From Bradyrhizobium sp. ORS 278 (GTDB lineage: Bacteria; Pseudomonadota; Alphaproteobacteria; Rhizobiales; Xanthobacteraceae): a stretch of 64,000 nucleotides of DNA. A program made the translations under genes and the position numbers. How positions within the stretch are numbered: position 1 is the stretch's first letter; every line of letters starts with the position of its first letter. Under the pieces are notes generated by a model. That model saw nothing but the letters and a program-made list of their open reading frames with translations. It had not been told where the DNA came from and made no database searches. Where the stretch lies: contig NC_009445.1 in NCBI RefSeq assembly GCF_000026145.1, positions 2,170,001 to 2,234,000 on the forward strand, given 5' to 3'. Positions 8,026 to 17,288 of this stretch are shown one piece after another.

Positions 8026-10710
8026 TCACGCCGCCGGCGCAGCAGGCGGGGCCTGCTGCTGCCGCCGGAACAGCACCTTCTGATACAGCCAGCCGATCGC
8101 GACCAGCACCAGGCCGAGGCCGATGAAGGACAGCGCGCGCCAGACGCCGGTCAGTTCGGACATGTCGACGAGGAAGGCCTTCAGGATCGTCAGCGCGATC
8201 ACGATGGCGGAGGCCAGCCGCGCGCGCTGCGACGACACCACCACGCCGATGCCGAGCAGCACGACGCCGAAGGCGAGCCAGGCGATCGAGTAGGTGTACT
8301 GCTCGGCCGCGCTGGTGACGCCGCTCGCCAGATCGGGGCCATGATAGATGCGCCGGATCTCCAGGCTCACATAGGACAGCGCGAGGATCAGCGCGCCGCC
8401 CGCCAGCGTGTTGCCATAGGCCGGCGGACGGCGCCCCGCGACCGCGTAGGACAACAGCAGCATCAGCACCGCGGGGAACGCGTAGGCCAGAATCAGGATG
8501 TTGAGCACGCTGCCCCTGATCGCGACGTTGGAGAGCATCGGGTTCTCGAACAGCAGCAGGCCCATGACGGTCGCGCCGCCGGCGAGGCCGGTGAGGATCA
8601 CGGCGCCGATGTCGTGCACGAGGCTGCGGCTGCGCTCGCGCAGCCGCTCCAGGCCGATGGCGAGCGCCAGCGCGACGCAGACGTCGAGCCCCACTTCGGC
8701 GAGCGACGGCACTGCCAGCATGTCGCCGTCATTGACGGCGTGGCGGATCTCGATGAACGCGAGCAGCGTCGTGAACAGGATCGCCGCGGCCTCGACCGCA
8801 CGCAACGGCGCATCGTCGCCATAGCGGCGCATGAGAGTGCTCGCACCCCAGAACGCCGCCGCCGGCACGCCATAACCCCACAACAGCCAGTTGACGATCG
8901 GCGTGGTGCCGACATCGGCGCCGACGATGCGCGGATCATAGCCGATGCGCAGCACCACGAGACCGGCGAAGGCGGCGGCGAGTGTGCGCAGGAACGGAAT
9001 CGGCCGGTTCTCGAAGACCCAGGCGGTGCCCAGCGACATCAGCGCCAGCGCGATCGTCAGCCAGCCCTTCTCCAGCGCAAAGGTCAACGCCAGCGCCAGC
9101 GCCGCGAGCGTGCCGGTCGCGAACAGCGCGATCGAGGCGGAGAGGCCCGGACGCTCCTCGCGCCGCGTCAGAAGCTCTGTCGCGACGGCAAAGGCAGCCG
9201 CAAGCACGACCGCGAGGATCGCGAACGGAATCGAGCGGTCGAGATGCGCGATGCGGGCATAGAGCGCGACCAGCAGCGCCAGTGGCGTGAACACGCCGGC
9301 CGCGGACCACACCACAGGCACCACGGCATTCTGCGCGCGCCCCTGCGCCAGGAAGCCCGCGCCGCCGAAGCCGAGCGCGAAGATCGCTGCTGCGGTCAGG
9401 TGCGACGTGACGGATGCGCCGAGCGGGTTCGGCCCCATGCCCGGCAGCGCGCCGCCGGGCAGCACCAGCAGATCCGGATTGTCGCGCAGCGCCCATTCGG
9501 CGAACACGAGGAAAACCGTGGCTGCCGCCGCTGCGACCGCGCCGGTTGCGCTCGGCGCGCGCCAGGCGACCGCCAGCGTCGCAGCGACCAGCAGCGTGAA
9601 GCAGATCAGCGCCAGGCCGTCATGGAAGCTCGCAAGCGTGACGAGCATGGCGCCGAGCAGATAGACCGCAAGACCAACGGAGGAGATCGGCTCGACCTCG
9701 TCATTGTCGACCACCGGGCCGAACACGAAGCCGCAGACGACGATCAGGGCGGCCAGCGTAAAGCCCGCGCCGATATGGAAGACGTGCGGCGCGACTGTCT
9801 CGACGGCCATGTCGAGGCCGGGCAGCGTCCACAGCAACGACAGCGCGATCGTGGTCATCGCCAGCCACCGCCACAGCCGCGCGCGCGCCAGCGCGAACGC
9901 CGCGGCGGTGACGATGGCGAGATAGATGTACAGCGCCCAGTAGTTCGGCTGGCCGGTCGAAACCAGCACCGGCGTCGTGAAGGCGGCCACCAGGCCGAGC
10001 CCGGCGAGCGCCGGGCCGTGCAGCAGCGCCGCCGCGAGGGTGCCGAGCGCGACGAGGCCGAGCAGCACGAAGGCGATCGCCGGCGGCAGGAAGGCGTATA
10101 GCGCGTAGGACGCGTAGACGGTGGCGAAAGCCACCGCCGTCCCGGCGGCGGTCAGGATCGCCGGGATATTGGCGATCGGCAGCGCCGCGATCTGCGAGAT
10201 GCTCTCCTTGCGCCGCGTCCATTCGCCCGCGGCCAGCAGCGCCGCGGCGAACAGCGCGCCGAGCCCAACGCGTACCCCTGGGCCGATCAGCCCCGCCTCG
10301 ATTGAATAGCGCACCAGGAAGAAGCCGCCGAGCGCGAGCGTCAGTCCGCCGATCCACACCACCCAGCGGGTGCCGATGCGCTCCTCGAAGCCGGCCGGCG
10401 CTTGCGGCAGCGGCGGCGCCAGCGGGGGCGGCTGATCGGCCGCCTCGTCGCTTGTGATGGCCGCGGGCTGCAGGGCGGCCTCGGCGACCTCCGGCAACGG
10501 CGGCGGCACCGGCGCGGCTGCCACGCCCTCTTGGAGTGGGCTCAGCGGCGACGCGGCCGGCACCTCAGGTGCGGCGACCACGAGCCGCGCAGCCTCCAGC
10601 CTGTCCAGGCGCGACTGCAGCGCGGCCAGTCGGTCCGAGGTGCGGCGCGCGAAGGCCAGCGCCACGAACGCGACCAGGAGGGCAATCCAGTCCAGGGGCC
10701 AATCGAACAT
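8026..10710 (-). CDS. DUF2339 multi-pass membrane protein
   Basis: The product has 894 residues from the ATG at 10710 (MFDWPLDWIALLV). The open frame extends 39 codons further upstream, but those residues lack the character of the family. A first hydrophobic segment is followed by a short coiled stretch (LAALQSRLDRLEA), then a Pro/Ala-rich linker of about 80 residues, then some two dozen hydrophobic segments with very short loops that fill the rest. The conserved signature after the linker (FEERIGTRWVVWIGGLTLALGG in part) matches DUF2339 inner-membrane proteins. Their function is unknown. It is convergent with the MCP gene, with only three bases between stops, and stands alone on its strand. 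Confidence 0.85.
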   Translation of the reverse strand: MFDWPLDWIALLVAFVALAFARRTSDRLAALQSRLDRLEAARLVVAAPEVPAASPLSPLQEGVAAAPVPPPLPEVAEAALQPAAITSDEAADQPPPLAPPLPQAPAGFEERIGTRWVVWIGGLTLALGGFFLVRYSIEAGLIGPGVRVGLGALFAAALLAAGEWTRRKESISQIAALPIANIPAILTAAGTAVAFATVYASYALYAFLPPAIAFVLLGLVALGTLAAALLHGPALAGLGLVAAFTTPVLVSTGQPNYWALYIYLAIVTAAAFALARARLWRWLAMTTIALSLLWTLPGLDMAVETVAPHVFHIGAGFTLAALIVVCGFVFGPVVDNDEVEPISSVGLAVYLLGAMLVTLASFHDGLALICFTLLVAATLAVAWRAPSATGAVAAAAATVFLVFAEWALRDNPDLLVLPGGALPGMGPNPLGASVTSHLTAAAIFALGFGGAGFLAQGRAQNAVVPVVWSAAGVFTPLALLVALYARIAHLDRSIPFAILAVVLAAAFAVATELLTRREERPGLSASIALFATGTLAALALALTFALEKGWLTIALALMSLGTAWVFENRPIPFLRTLAAAFAGLVVLRIGYDPRIVGADVGTTPIVNWLLWGYGVPAAAFWGASTLMRRYGDDAPLRAVEAAAILFTTLLAFIEIRHAVNDGDMLAVPSLAEVGLDVCVALALAIGLERLRERSRSLVHDIGAVILTGLAGGATVMGLLLFENPMLSNVAIRGSVLNILILAYAFPAVLMLLLSYAVAGRRPPAYGNTLAGGALILALSYVSLEIRRIYHGPDLASGVTSAAEQYTYSIAWLAFGVVLLGIGVVVSSQRARLASAIVIALTILKAFLVDMSELTGVWRALSFIGLGLVLVAIGWLYQKVLFRRQQQAPPAAPAA

Positions 10711-10886
10711 CACGGGGGTCGCAGTCCTGAAATCGATGGCGCCCGCTGGCGTCATGAGGGGAATGGGGCCATGCCGGCCCGCGGCGTGTGCCGCGAATCG
10801 GTGTGACGGGCACGCGCGTGCCGTCACGATGGCTGCAGTTCCTTGAGTGTCAAACCGCGAGAGGGAAGTTCAAGCCGCGCAGGTAA

Positions 10887-11046
10887 GCCGCTACGCGGCA
10901 CACGCCATTCGCCCGACCGCCGTTCCGGGGCGCGCAGCGCGCGAACCCGGAACCCAGAGGTTCGAGCCGAGCTGATCGGGGATCGAAGCCATCATATCCA
11001 GATTCCGGGTCCGCCGCTGACGCGGCGCCCCGGAATGACGGGGAGG
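10887..11046. repeat. Palindromic intergenic repeats (CCGGAATGACG type)
   Basis: The interval between the DUF2339 and phosphatase genes holds at least two palindromic blocks: GTTCCGGGGCGCGC with its near complement GCGCGAACCCGGAAC (about 10921-10951), and ATTCCGGGTCCGCC with GGCGCCCCGGAAT (about 11001-11036). Elements ending in CCCCGGAATGACG are common in Bradyrhizobium intergenic DNA, and I read these as dispersed repeats and not gene-specific sites. Confidence 0.6.
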
Positions 11047-11047
11047 A

Positions 11048-11554
11048 TCACTCCAGGTCGATACGGAACGGCTGGCTGTCGACCATCATCGCGCCCGGGC
11101 CGATCGCATCCAGCGCGCGGACCATGCGCCCCTGGCGGCCCAGCGCGCGATCGGCGAGGCTGACGATCAGGCGGTTGGGCGAGGCGATCGGCGAAGCCTG
11201 GCGGATCGCCCAGGCGATGTCGAGCTCGTCGCGCTGCGGATTGAGCGCGCAGGCGGCCGCGAAGGCGCTCGCGGTCGAGCGGCTGATGCCGGCATAGCAG
11301 TGGATGACCAGCGGCGCCGCACGGTCCCAGCCGCGCACGAACTCCAGCACCTGCGCGACATGGTCGTCGCTCGGCGCCATGAAGCCCGGCAGCTGCTCGG
11401 TGATGTCGTCGACCGAGACCCGCAGATGGTTCTCCGGCCGGATGCTCTCCGGCCGCTGCACCTGCTCGACATTGGCCATGATGGTCAGCACGTGGCTGGC
11501 GCCGGTCAGGCGCACGGTCTCGGGCAGGGCGGCGAGTGAGCAGACGTGGATCAT
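11048..11554 (-). CDS. Tyrosine-phosphatase-like protein
   Basis: This 168-residue cytoplasmic protein contains the Cys-X5-Arg phosphatase loop as HCYAGISRSTA (about residues 86-96), with the catalytic Cys and phosphate-binding Arg both present. An upstream Asp-bearing loop (VSVDDITEQLPG) could supply the general acid. The family is the 'tyrosine phosphatase' or protein-tyrosine/dual-specificity type found widely in rhizobia. Substrates are not predictable. It lies about 130 bases downstream of the HD-domain gene on the same strand but with a gap, so operon membership is unclear. Confidence 0.8.
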   Translation of the reverse strand: MIHVCSLAALPETVRLTGASHVLTIMANVEQVQRPESIRPENHLRVSVDDITEQLPGFMAPSDDHVAQVLEFVRGWDRAAPLVIHCYAGISRSTASAFAAACALNPQRDELDIAWAIRQASPIASPNRLIVSLADRALGRQGRMVRALDAIGPGAMMVDSQPFRIDLE

Positions 11555-11688
11555 GGGATGCCTTTGGACGCCCGATTATACGAACGGCGACATGAGGGCA
11601 AAAGCGCGTTTTGGATGCCAGCTGTCGGGTGGGCGCATGCGTGTGCGGCGCAGGTCGGCGCCACAAGGCATCTGCCGTCAGCGGCGTC

Positions 11689-12306
11689 TCAGCACGAGCC
11701 CAGCACGAGGTTGAACCGGGTCAGGAACCGCTTCTCCGCCTTGGCCGCGCTCCACGGCGTCAGATAGTCCGTCACCGTGGCCGCCGGTAGATCGGGGTCG
11801 CGGCCGAACAGGCGCCTGGCCTCGCTTTCGGAAAAGCCGGCGAGCCGGGTCGCCTCCAGATAGGCGGCGCCGCGGTCGGCCGCCTTGATCTGGCGCTCGA
11901 CCTCCGGCGAAAGCTCCGCCGGCAGGCCGAAGCGGATGTGGATGGCCCCGAGCAGCCGCCTCTCGACGGATTTGTAGCTGCCGCCGAGCACGGCCTTGAA
12001 CGGTGAGATCATGTCGCCGATGACGTATTCCGGCGCATCGTGCAGCAGCGCGGCAAGCCGCAGCCGGGCATCGATGTTCGGCTTCTTCGCGCGCATCACG
12101 GTCTCTACCAGCAGCGTGTGCTGCGCCACGGAGAAAATGTGCGCGCCCGAGGTCTGGCCGTTCCAGCGCGCCACGCGCGACAGCCCGTGCGCGATATCGC
12201 CGATCTCGACGTCGAGCGGCGAGGGATCGATGAGGTTGAGCCGCCGGCCGGACAGCATGCGCTGCCAGACGCGGTCCTGCCCGCTTCCGGGCGTCCTGGT
12301 CGTCAT
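11689..12306 (-). CDS. HD-domain phosphohydrolase (YfbR-like)
   Basis: I use the ATG at 12306, which overlaps the stop of the tag gene by four bases (ATGA), giving 205 residues. The longer open frame upstream is antisense to real tag codons. The metal-binding HD signature is visible as ALLHDAPEYVIGDM, with an earlier His (IFSVAQHTLLV) completing the set, as in YfbR-type 5'-nucleotidases and related HD hydrolases. The N-terminus (RMLSGRRLNLIDPSP) matches a family conserved in alphaproteobacteria. Translational coupling to the DNA repair glycosylase suggests a nucleotide-related role, but that is inference. Confidence 0.85.
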   Translation of the reverse strand: MTTRTPGSGQDRVWQRMLSGRRLNLIDPSPLDVEIGDIAHGLSRVARWNGQTSGAHIFSVAQHTLLVETVMRAKKPNIDARLRLAALLHDAPEYVIGDMISPFKAVLGGSYKSVERRLLGAIHIRFGLPAELSPEVERQIKAADRGAAYLEATRLAGFSESEARRLFGRDPDLPAATVTDYLTPWSAAKAEKRFLTRFNLVLGSC

Positions 12307-12929
12307 TTGATCTTGAGGCGCGGCGCGCGGCGCTTGCCGCTGCAGGTCTCGTGGCAGAAGCAGGTGACGAGATGGTCGTTGACCATCCCGGTCGCCTGCA
12401 TGAAGGCGTAGACGATCGTCGGACCGACGAACTTGAAGCCGCGCGACGACAGCTCCTTCGACATCTTGATCGACAGCGGCGTCGAGGCCGGCACGCTCGC
12501 GGTGGTCTTGAACGCGTTGACCTTGGGCGCGCCGTCCATGAAGCCCCACAAGAGCTTCGAGAAGCCGGGACCGTTGTCCTGGATGTCGAGCCAGGATTTC
12601 GCGCTGAGAATGGCGCCCTCGATCTTGGCGCGGTTGCGCACGATGCCGGCATCGTTCATCAGCGCGTGGATCTTCTTGTCGGTGTAGCGCGCGATCTTCT
12701 CCGGCTGAAAGTCATCGAAGGCGCGGCGGAAATTGTCGCGCTTGCGCAGGATCGTGATCCACGACAGCCCGGCCTGGAAGCCGTCGAGGATCAGCTTCTC
12801 ATACAGCGCGCGGTCGTCATATTCGGGCACGCCCCACTCGCTGTCGTGATAGGCGACGTAGAGCGGATCGCTGCCCGGCCAGGGGCAGCGCGTCAGACCA
12901 TCGGAATGGACGACAGCGACGCGGCCCAT
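12303..12929 (-). CDS. tag: DNA-3-methyladenine glycosylase I
   Basis: The 208-residue product is close to the usual length for Tag, which removes 3-methyladenine from DNA in base excision repair. Family features are visible: RCPWPGSDPLYVAYHDSEWG near the N-terminus (zinc-ligand Cys and His), FQAGLSWITILRKRDNFRRAF as the helix-hairpin-helix region, GFKFVGPTIVYAFMQATGMV, and a C-terminal HLVTCFCHETC segment carrying the other zinc ligands. It is downstream of the YgfZ gene by six bases and overlaps the HD gene by four, so the three genes form one transcription unit. Confidence 0.95.
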   Translation of the reverse strand: MGRVAVVHSDGLTRCPWPGSDPLYVAYHDSEWGVPEYDDRALYEKLILDGFQAGLSWITILRKRDNFRRAFDDFQPEKIARYTDKKIHALMNDAGIVRNRAKIEGAILSAKSWLDIQDNGPGFSKLLWGFMDGAPKVNAFKTTASVPASTPLSIKMSKELSSRGFKFVGPTIVYAFMQATGMVNDHLVTCFCHETCSGKRRAPRLKIK

Positions 12930-12935
12930 ACCGGC

Positions 12936-13820
12936 TCAGGCGACCGTCTGCTTCGGCGGGCCCTGCAGCGCGTCGGGATCGGCGATGCGCAAGGTGAGAC
13001 CGCCCGCGGTCAGCGGCGTGCCGGCTTCCATCGCCTCTGCGGCGCGATCGATGCGCAGCAGCGCCAGGCCCTTCTGCGCGGCGGCCGAGCCCATCGTGCC
13101 CACCGTCTTCTCGCCGGCCAGGATCGGCGTGCCCGGCTCGGGGCTCGGACCGTCGAGCAGCACCTTGGCGGTCCGCGTCCGCGTCGTGCCGCGATGATGC
13201 ATCCGGCTCACGACCTCCTGGCCGACATAGCATCCCTTGCCGATGTCGACGCCGTGCAGCCGGTCCATGTTGGTCTCGTAGGGGAAGGCGTCGCCATACA
13301 TGAAATCGAGCCCGCCACGCGGCACTGTGCACTCGATGCGGTGGGCCTCATAGGCATCGGCCGTAACGACCTCGGCGCCGAGCCGTGTGGCGATCTCGGC
13401 GAGTTCCGTCTGCGGCGCGATGATGCGGTGGCCAAGGCCATCATGGCGCGGATCGGTGAAGCTCAAATCGAGCGCTGTCGCCGGCGTGCCGTTCCAGACG
13501 GCGATGACGCCGAGCTGGTCCGACAGGTTGGCGACGGTGAGCTTGGCGCGCAGCTTGTACAGGTTGAGCTTGTCCGCCAGCGCCTGCGCCAGCGCGCGCG
13601 GGCAATCCAGCAGGAAGCGTTCACCGGCATCGCCCGTGGGCGCCTGCGCCACCAGGAAGTCGATGATGATCTTGCCCTGCGGCGTCAGCAGCGCGCCGAA
13701 CCGGGCGTCGCCCGGAACGAGCTTGGTGACGTCGGTGGTGACCAGGCCGTTGAGGAACTTGCGTGCATCGTCGCCGCTGACCTGGACCACGCCCCGGTCG
13801 TCGAGAAACGTCGCTTTCAT
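12936..13820 (-). CDS. ygfZ: Folate-dependent Fe-S repair protein YgfZ/GcvT-like
   Basis: The product has 294 residues from ATG 13820; the open frame runs 43 codons further upstream without family similarity. It has the GcvT-like folate-binding fold. The YgfZ signature KGCYVGQE, with its conserved Cys, is at about residues 195-202, preceded by FPYETNMDRLHGVDIG. YgfZ uses tetrahydrofolate and helps maintain or repair certain iron-sulfur enzymes such as MiaB. It is the first gene of the unit with tag and the HD hydrolase. Confidence 0.9.
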   Translation of the reverse strand: MKATFLDDRGVVQVSGDDARKFLNGLVTTDVTKLVPGDARFGALLTPQGKIIIDFLVAQAPTGDAGERFLLDCPRALAQALADKLNLYKLRAKLTVANLSDQLGVIAVWNGTPATALDLSFTDPRHDGLGHRIIAPQTELAEIATRLGAEVVTADAYEAHRIECTVPRGGLDFMYGDAFPYETNMDRLHGVDIGKGCYVGQEVVSRMHHRGTTRTRTAKVLLDGPSPEPGTPILAGEKTVGTMGSAAAQKGLALLRIDRAAEAMEAGTPLTAGGLTLRIADPDALQGPPKQTVA

Positions 13821-14017
13821 CCGAAAAACCTCTTGCGACACGCCGCACCGAAACGTAAGCCGCCCTGGCATAAACCACAAGGCTGAAACGCTGCACTGCG
13901 GTGGCTTCATTCTAAAGATCGAGACGCGAGCGGCCTCGCAGACCAGCAAATGGGCAGGCGCGCAGCACGATCCATCTGCCTTGAGGTGATCAGGAGAATG
14001 AAATCCTAGAGGGGTTC

Positions 14018-15352
14018 ATGAGCCAGCGCTTCGACGTCATTCTGAAATCCGGCACGGTGGTCAATCAGGACGGCGAGGGTGTCCGCGACATCGGCATCAC
14101 GGCGGGGCGCATCGTCGAGATCGGCGATCTCGGCATAGCTTCCGCGGCCGAGATCATCGACTGCAAGGGCCTTCACGTGCTGCCCGGCGTGATCGACACC
14201 CAGGTGCATTTCCGCGAGCCCGGCCTCACCCACAAGGAGGATCTCGAAACCGGCTCGCGCAGCGCGGTGATGGGCGGCGTCACCGCCGTGTTCGAGATGC
14301 CCAACACAAATCCGCTGACGGTCACCGAAGAGGCGTTCACCGCCAAGATTGAAGCCGGCCGCCATCGCATGCATTGCGACTTCGCCTTTTTCATCGGCGG
14401 CACCCGCGAGAACGTCGATGAGCTGCCGGTGCTGGAGCGCGCCGAGGGCTGTGCGGGTGTGAAGGTGTTCGTCGGCTCCTCCACCGGCTCGCTGCTGGTC
14501 GAGGACGATGACAGCCTGCGCCGAATCTTTCAGGTGATCCGCCGCCGTGCGGCCTTCCACGCCGAGGACGAGTACCGCCTCAACGAGCGCAAGGGCCTGC
14601 GCGTCGAGAACGATCCGCGCTCGCACCCGGTGTGGCGCGACGAGGAGGCGGCGCTGCGCGCCACCCAGCGCCTCGTCAATCTCGCGCATGAGACGGGCAA
14701 GCGCATCCACGTGCTGCACATCTCGACCAAGGAAGAGATCGTCTATCTGCGCGACCACAAGGACGTCGCCACCGTCGAAGCCACGCCGCATCATCTCACG
14801 CTCGCCGCGCCCGAGTGCTACGAGCGGCTCGGCACCTACGCGCAGATGAATCCGCCGGTGCGCTCAGCCGATCATCGCGACGTGATCTGGTGGGGCGTCC
14901 ACCAGGGCATCGTCGACATCCTCGGCTCCGACCACGCGCCGCATACCGCCGAGGAAAAGGCGAAGACCTATCCGGCCTCACCCTCCGGCATGACCGGCGT
15001 GCAGACCCTGGTGCCGATCATGCTCGATCACGTCAACGCCGGCCGGCTGTCGCTCGCCCGTTTCGTCGACCTCACCAGCGCCGGCCCGGCGCGCATCTAC
15101 AACATCGCCCGCAAGGGCCGCATCGCCGCCGGCTACGACGCCGATCTTACGATCGTCGATCTCAAGCGCAGCGAGACCATCACCAACAAATGGGTTGCTT
15201 CGAAAGCCGGCTGGACGCCCTATGACGGCGTGCGCGTGACCGGCTGGCCGGTCGGCACCTTCGTGCGCGGCCAGCGCGTAATGTGGCAGGGCGAACTGCT
15301 GACCCCGGCCACCGGCGAGCCGGTGCGCTTCATGGAGACGCTGCGGGCGTAA
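14018..15352 (+). CDS. pyrC: Dihydroorotase-family amidohydrolase
   Basis: The 444-residue protein has the amidohydrolase TIM barrel with a small N-terminal beta domain and matches the TIGR00857 dihydroorotase group. The metal-site motif reads DTQVHFREPG (residues 60-69): the second His and the Arg are present but the first His of the usual HxHxR is Gln62. The bridging Lys (GVKVFVGSST), later His residues (LHIS and TPHHL) and catalytic Asp (LGSDHAPHT) are retained. The ribosome site GAGGGG precedes the ATG. Most annotation would call it PyrC; the Gln leaves it open whether it is a catalytic dihydroorotase or a related hydrolase or structural homologue. Confidence 0.8.
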   Translation: MSQRFDVILKSGTVVNQDGEGVRDIGITAGRIVEIGDLGIASAAEIIDCKGLHVLPGVIDTQVHFREPGLTHKEDLETGSRSAVMGGVTAVFEMPNTNPLTVTEEAFTAKIEAGRHRMHCDFAFFIGGTRENVDELPVLERAEGCAGVKVFVGSSTGSLLVEDDDSLRRIFQVIRRRAAFHAEDEYRLNERKGLRVENDPRSHPVWRDEEAALRATQRLVNLAHETGKRIHVLHISTKEEIVYLRDHKDVATVEATPHHLTLAAPECYERLGTYAQMNPPVRSADHRDVIWWGVHQGIVDILGSDHAPHTAEEKAKTYPASPSGMTGVQTLVPIMLDHVNAGRLSLARFVDLTSAGPARIYNIARKGRIAAGYDADLTIVDLKRSETITNKWVASKAGWTPYDGVRVTGWPVGTFVRGQRVMWQGELLTPATGEPVRFMETLRA

Positions 15353-15406
15353 CCGCGCCGCTCCGCGCCATGTTGCTGCGCTCGCAATGACGAGGAGCGG
15401 TTTCTC

Positions 15407-15491
15407 GTAGCCCGGATGAGCGCAAGCGACATCCGGGTTCACCTCCACAGCTCATGAGACCCCGGATATCGCTTGCGCTCATCCGGGCTAC
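15407..15491. repeat. Inverted-repeat intergenic element (GTAGCCCGGATGAGCG type)
   Basis: A left arm starting GTAGCCCGGATGAGCGCAAG (15407-15437) is nearly the exact reverse complement of the right arm at 15461-15491, with a 23-base spacer. The arms mispair only at GACATCC versus GGATATC. This is a well-known type of dispersed palindromic repeat in Bradyrhizobium. It would also form a strong hairpin downstream of the dihydroorotase-like gene. Confidence 0.8.
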
Positions 15492-15621
15492 AAGACCGGC
15501 TCGTGGAGACGCTGTGGCCGTATCGAAGTTGCCCGTTGACTAGCTCGCAATGACGCGGAGCGGGGATCCCACCTCGCCGCAATCGGTCGACCGCTGTCAC
15601 CGATTTCCGGCGCGAGGCCGT

Positions 15622-16140
15622 TCACCCGAACAGCTTGTCGATGTCGTCTTGGGAAATCGCCACGCCCGTCCGCTGCGGCCCGTTCAGCAGGCTTGGCGCG
15701 GTTGGGGGGGCCGCCAGCTCGGCGGCCATCCGCGCCAGCTCTTCTTTGCCCCAGATGCGGACGAGCCGGTTGATGTGCTCCTCCATGAACTTCAGCGACT
15801 TGACCACGCGCGTGATCCGCTGCCCGGTGAGGTCCTGAAATGCGCACGCCTCGAACACCTTGTTGGTGTTGTCGACGATCTCGTCGCAGATCGCGGCCGT
15901 GGACGGATCCTTGGTGCCCTGCAGCTTCCCGACGCTGGCGCTGATCGCCTCCATGCTTTCGAGAATGGTGTTGCCGGCGGCTTCCGTATTTTCCACGATC
16001 GCGTCGAGGGTGTCGGTCATCGACGCGAAACTGCCCTTGTCGCCCTGAAGAGCGGCGAGCTCCCGCCGCATGCTGCTGATCTGACCGAACATCTCGACCA
16101 GGTAGGTTTTCAGCAATCTCTCTTCCTCCGGCGCAATCAT
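15622..16140 (-). CDS. cheZ: Chemotaxis protein phosphatase CheZ
   Basis: The product is 172 residues, mostly helical. The CheZ active-site signature is visible as CAFQDLTGQRITRVV (about residues 98-112), containing the Asp and Gln that catalyse dephosphorylation of CheY-P, followed by the long dimer helix. The extreme C-terminus, ISQDDIDKLFG after a Pro-rich linker, matches the short CheY-binding helix of CheZ. No other che or flagellar genes are adjacent, so it acts in trans with CheY and the chemoreceptors elsewhere. The upstream interval (16141-16715) must contain its promoter. Confidence 0.85.
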   Translation of the reverse strand: MIAPEEERLLKTYLVEMFGQISSMRRELAALQGDKGSFASMTDTLDAIVENTEAAGNTILESMEAISASVGKLQGTKDPSTAAICDEIVDNTNKVFEACAFQDLTGQRITRVVKSLKFMEEHINRLVRIWGKEELARMAAELAAPPTAPSLLNGPQRTGVAISQDDIDKLFG

Positions 16141-16715
16141 CAGAAATCTCCGACTTTCCCTTCAACGATTAAGTTTCATTTACGAATCTCGGCCTGCTCG
16201 TCTGCAGCGACTGGCAGGTTCGATTCGGCGGAGACCTTGTTCCGGCGCGCACTCAGCGATCGACTTTGACCAAGGTAGTATCAGCAAAGAAGACCTACTA
16301 AATCATTTCGATAAAAACCGCGCGTATCGCTATCCAAGCGTTCCTGGTTTCGCCGCGTTCAATATTCTCGCGCGGCGTTCTTCCGCAGGGCGGTATTCCG
16401 GCGCGCGAGAGCAAACGCCGCACGCCGGTCATCGCTCGGAAGCATCGCGCCGCGACGACGATGGGGTGTGTCCCGAGGTTATTTGAGATGTGAGAGGTGG
16501 ATGCCGATGCTGATGAGCGCCATCACGGGCGCGGCTGCGCATGTAAGCGGTAGGGTGGGCAAAGCAGCCGCCCCCAGGGCGGTCGCGTGCCCACCGTCGT
16601 GAGGCGCATGCGGTGCGCGATGGTGGGCACGGCGCGGGCGAGACCACGGCGGGAGCAGCGGCCGCGCGGCTCGCCCTTGCCCACCCTACGGCCTATGGCG
16701 ACTTGCGCGAAAAAC
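16141..16715. other. Gene-free interval with palindromic repeat element
   Basis: There is no credible coding frame. The left part is the upstream region of cheZ. The right part is occupied by the repeat at 16549-16694. The middle shows nothing I can interpret. Confidence 0.6.
16549..16694. repeat. Nested inverted-repeat element (GGTAGGGTGGGCAAAG ends)
   Basis: The outer ends are GGTAGGGTGGGCAAAG (from 16549) and the inverted CTTGCCCACCCTACGGC (to about 16694). Inside is a second inverted pair, GCGTGCCCACCGTCGTGAGG and CGATGGTGGGCACGGCG (about 16587-16635). The nested arrangement suggests a mobile palindromic unit of the MITE or REP class. It carries no open frame. Confidence 0.7.
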
Positions 16716-16982
16716 CTACTGCGTGGCGCGTGCGAGCGAGAATTCGCCGTTGCGGACGCGCTCGGGCATGGCCTCGACGAAGCTCGCGACCGCGTCCTCG
16801 CCGTAAGTGGTGACGAGCTCGGCCAGCGCGGCGAACAGGCTGGCCTGGGCCAGGCAGTCGCCATCGACGCCGTCATGGCGCGCTTCGGCCCAGGCCTCGT
16901 TGAGGTAGCTGAGCGCGGCCTGCTTCTGCTCGTGATCGGGCAAAGCGGCGGGAAGGGCACTGAAGGTAACGGGGAAACTCAT
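16716..16982 (-). CDS. Conserved hypothetical protein, 88 aa
   Basis: I chose ATG 16982 (MSFPVTFSALPAALPDH); the frame continues upstream, but without a ribosome site. The product is small, acidic and largely helical (EQKQAALSYLNEAWAEA and CLAQASLFAALAELVTTYG), with no membrane segment. Codon use is typical of the genome. I do not recognise a named family. It is flanked by the 16.5-16.7 kb repeat downstream. Confidence 0.65.
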   Translation of the reverse strand: MSFPVTFSALPAALPDHEQKQAALSYLNEAWAEARHDGVDGDCLAQASLFAALAELVTTYGEDAVASFVEAMPERVRNGEFSLARATQ

Positions 16983-17184
16983 TGAATTCAGTCTGGCGGC
17001 GCGCCGAAGCGCAAGGAAATCCAGACGCGGGCGCGCCGGACGAGACAGGTTTACCACGGGGAACGCGGACGCCTAGGCCAGTTCTTTAGGAAAGGTTAAC
17101 AAGGTTAACACAAACGTTCGTTTGACAGGCGCAGTTGATCGCTGCTGCCGCGACCTCCCGTGATGCTGCGGCAGCCACCGGTGT

Positions 17185-17280
17185 TATCCCCGCGAATGTG
17201 GGGATCCAGTACTCACCGGCAGTGGTGATCAGCCGAGATGTCACGGCGTACTGGATGCCCGCCTGCGCGGGCATGACGGA
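17185..17280. repeat. Palindromic intergenic repeat (GGATCCAGTAC type)
   Basis: Two small hairpins, CCCCGCGAATGTGGGG (17188-17203) and GCCCGCCTGCGCGGGC (about 17257-17272), bracket an inner inverted pair of GGATCCAGTAC and GTACTGGAT. A related copy lies at 19634-19735. The element abuts the stop of the TIGR02301 gene. Confidence 0.75.
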
Positions 17281-17288
17281 GAATGCCG

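Noticed and set aside
8341..10101. Long plus-strand open frame opposite the DUF2339 gene
   Set aside because: The translation is Arg/Gln/Asp-rich low complexity typical of antisense to a hydrophobic membrane protein, with no ribosome site or domain.
12303..12549. Longer N-terminus for the HD-domain protein (start at 12549)
   Set aside because: The extra residues are encoded in frames overlapping conserved tag codons; the ATGA junction at 12303-12306 gives the family-consistent start.
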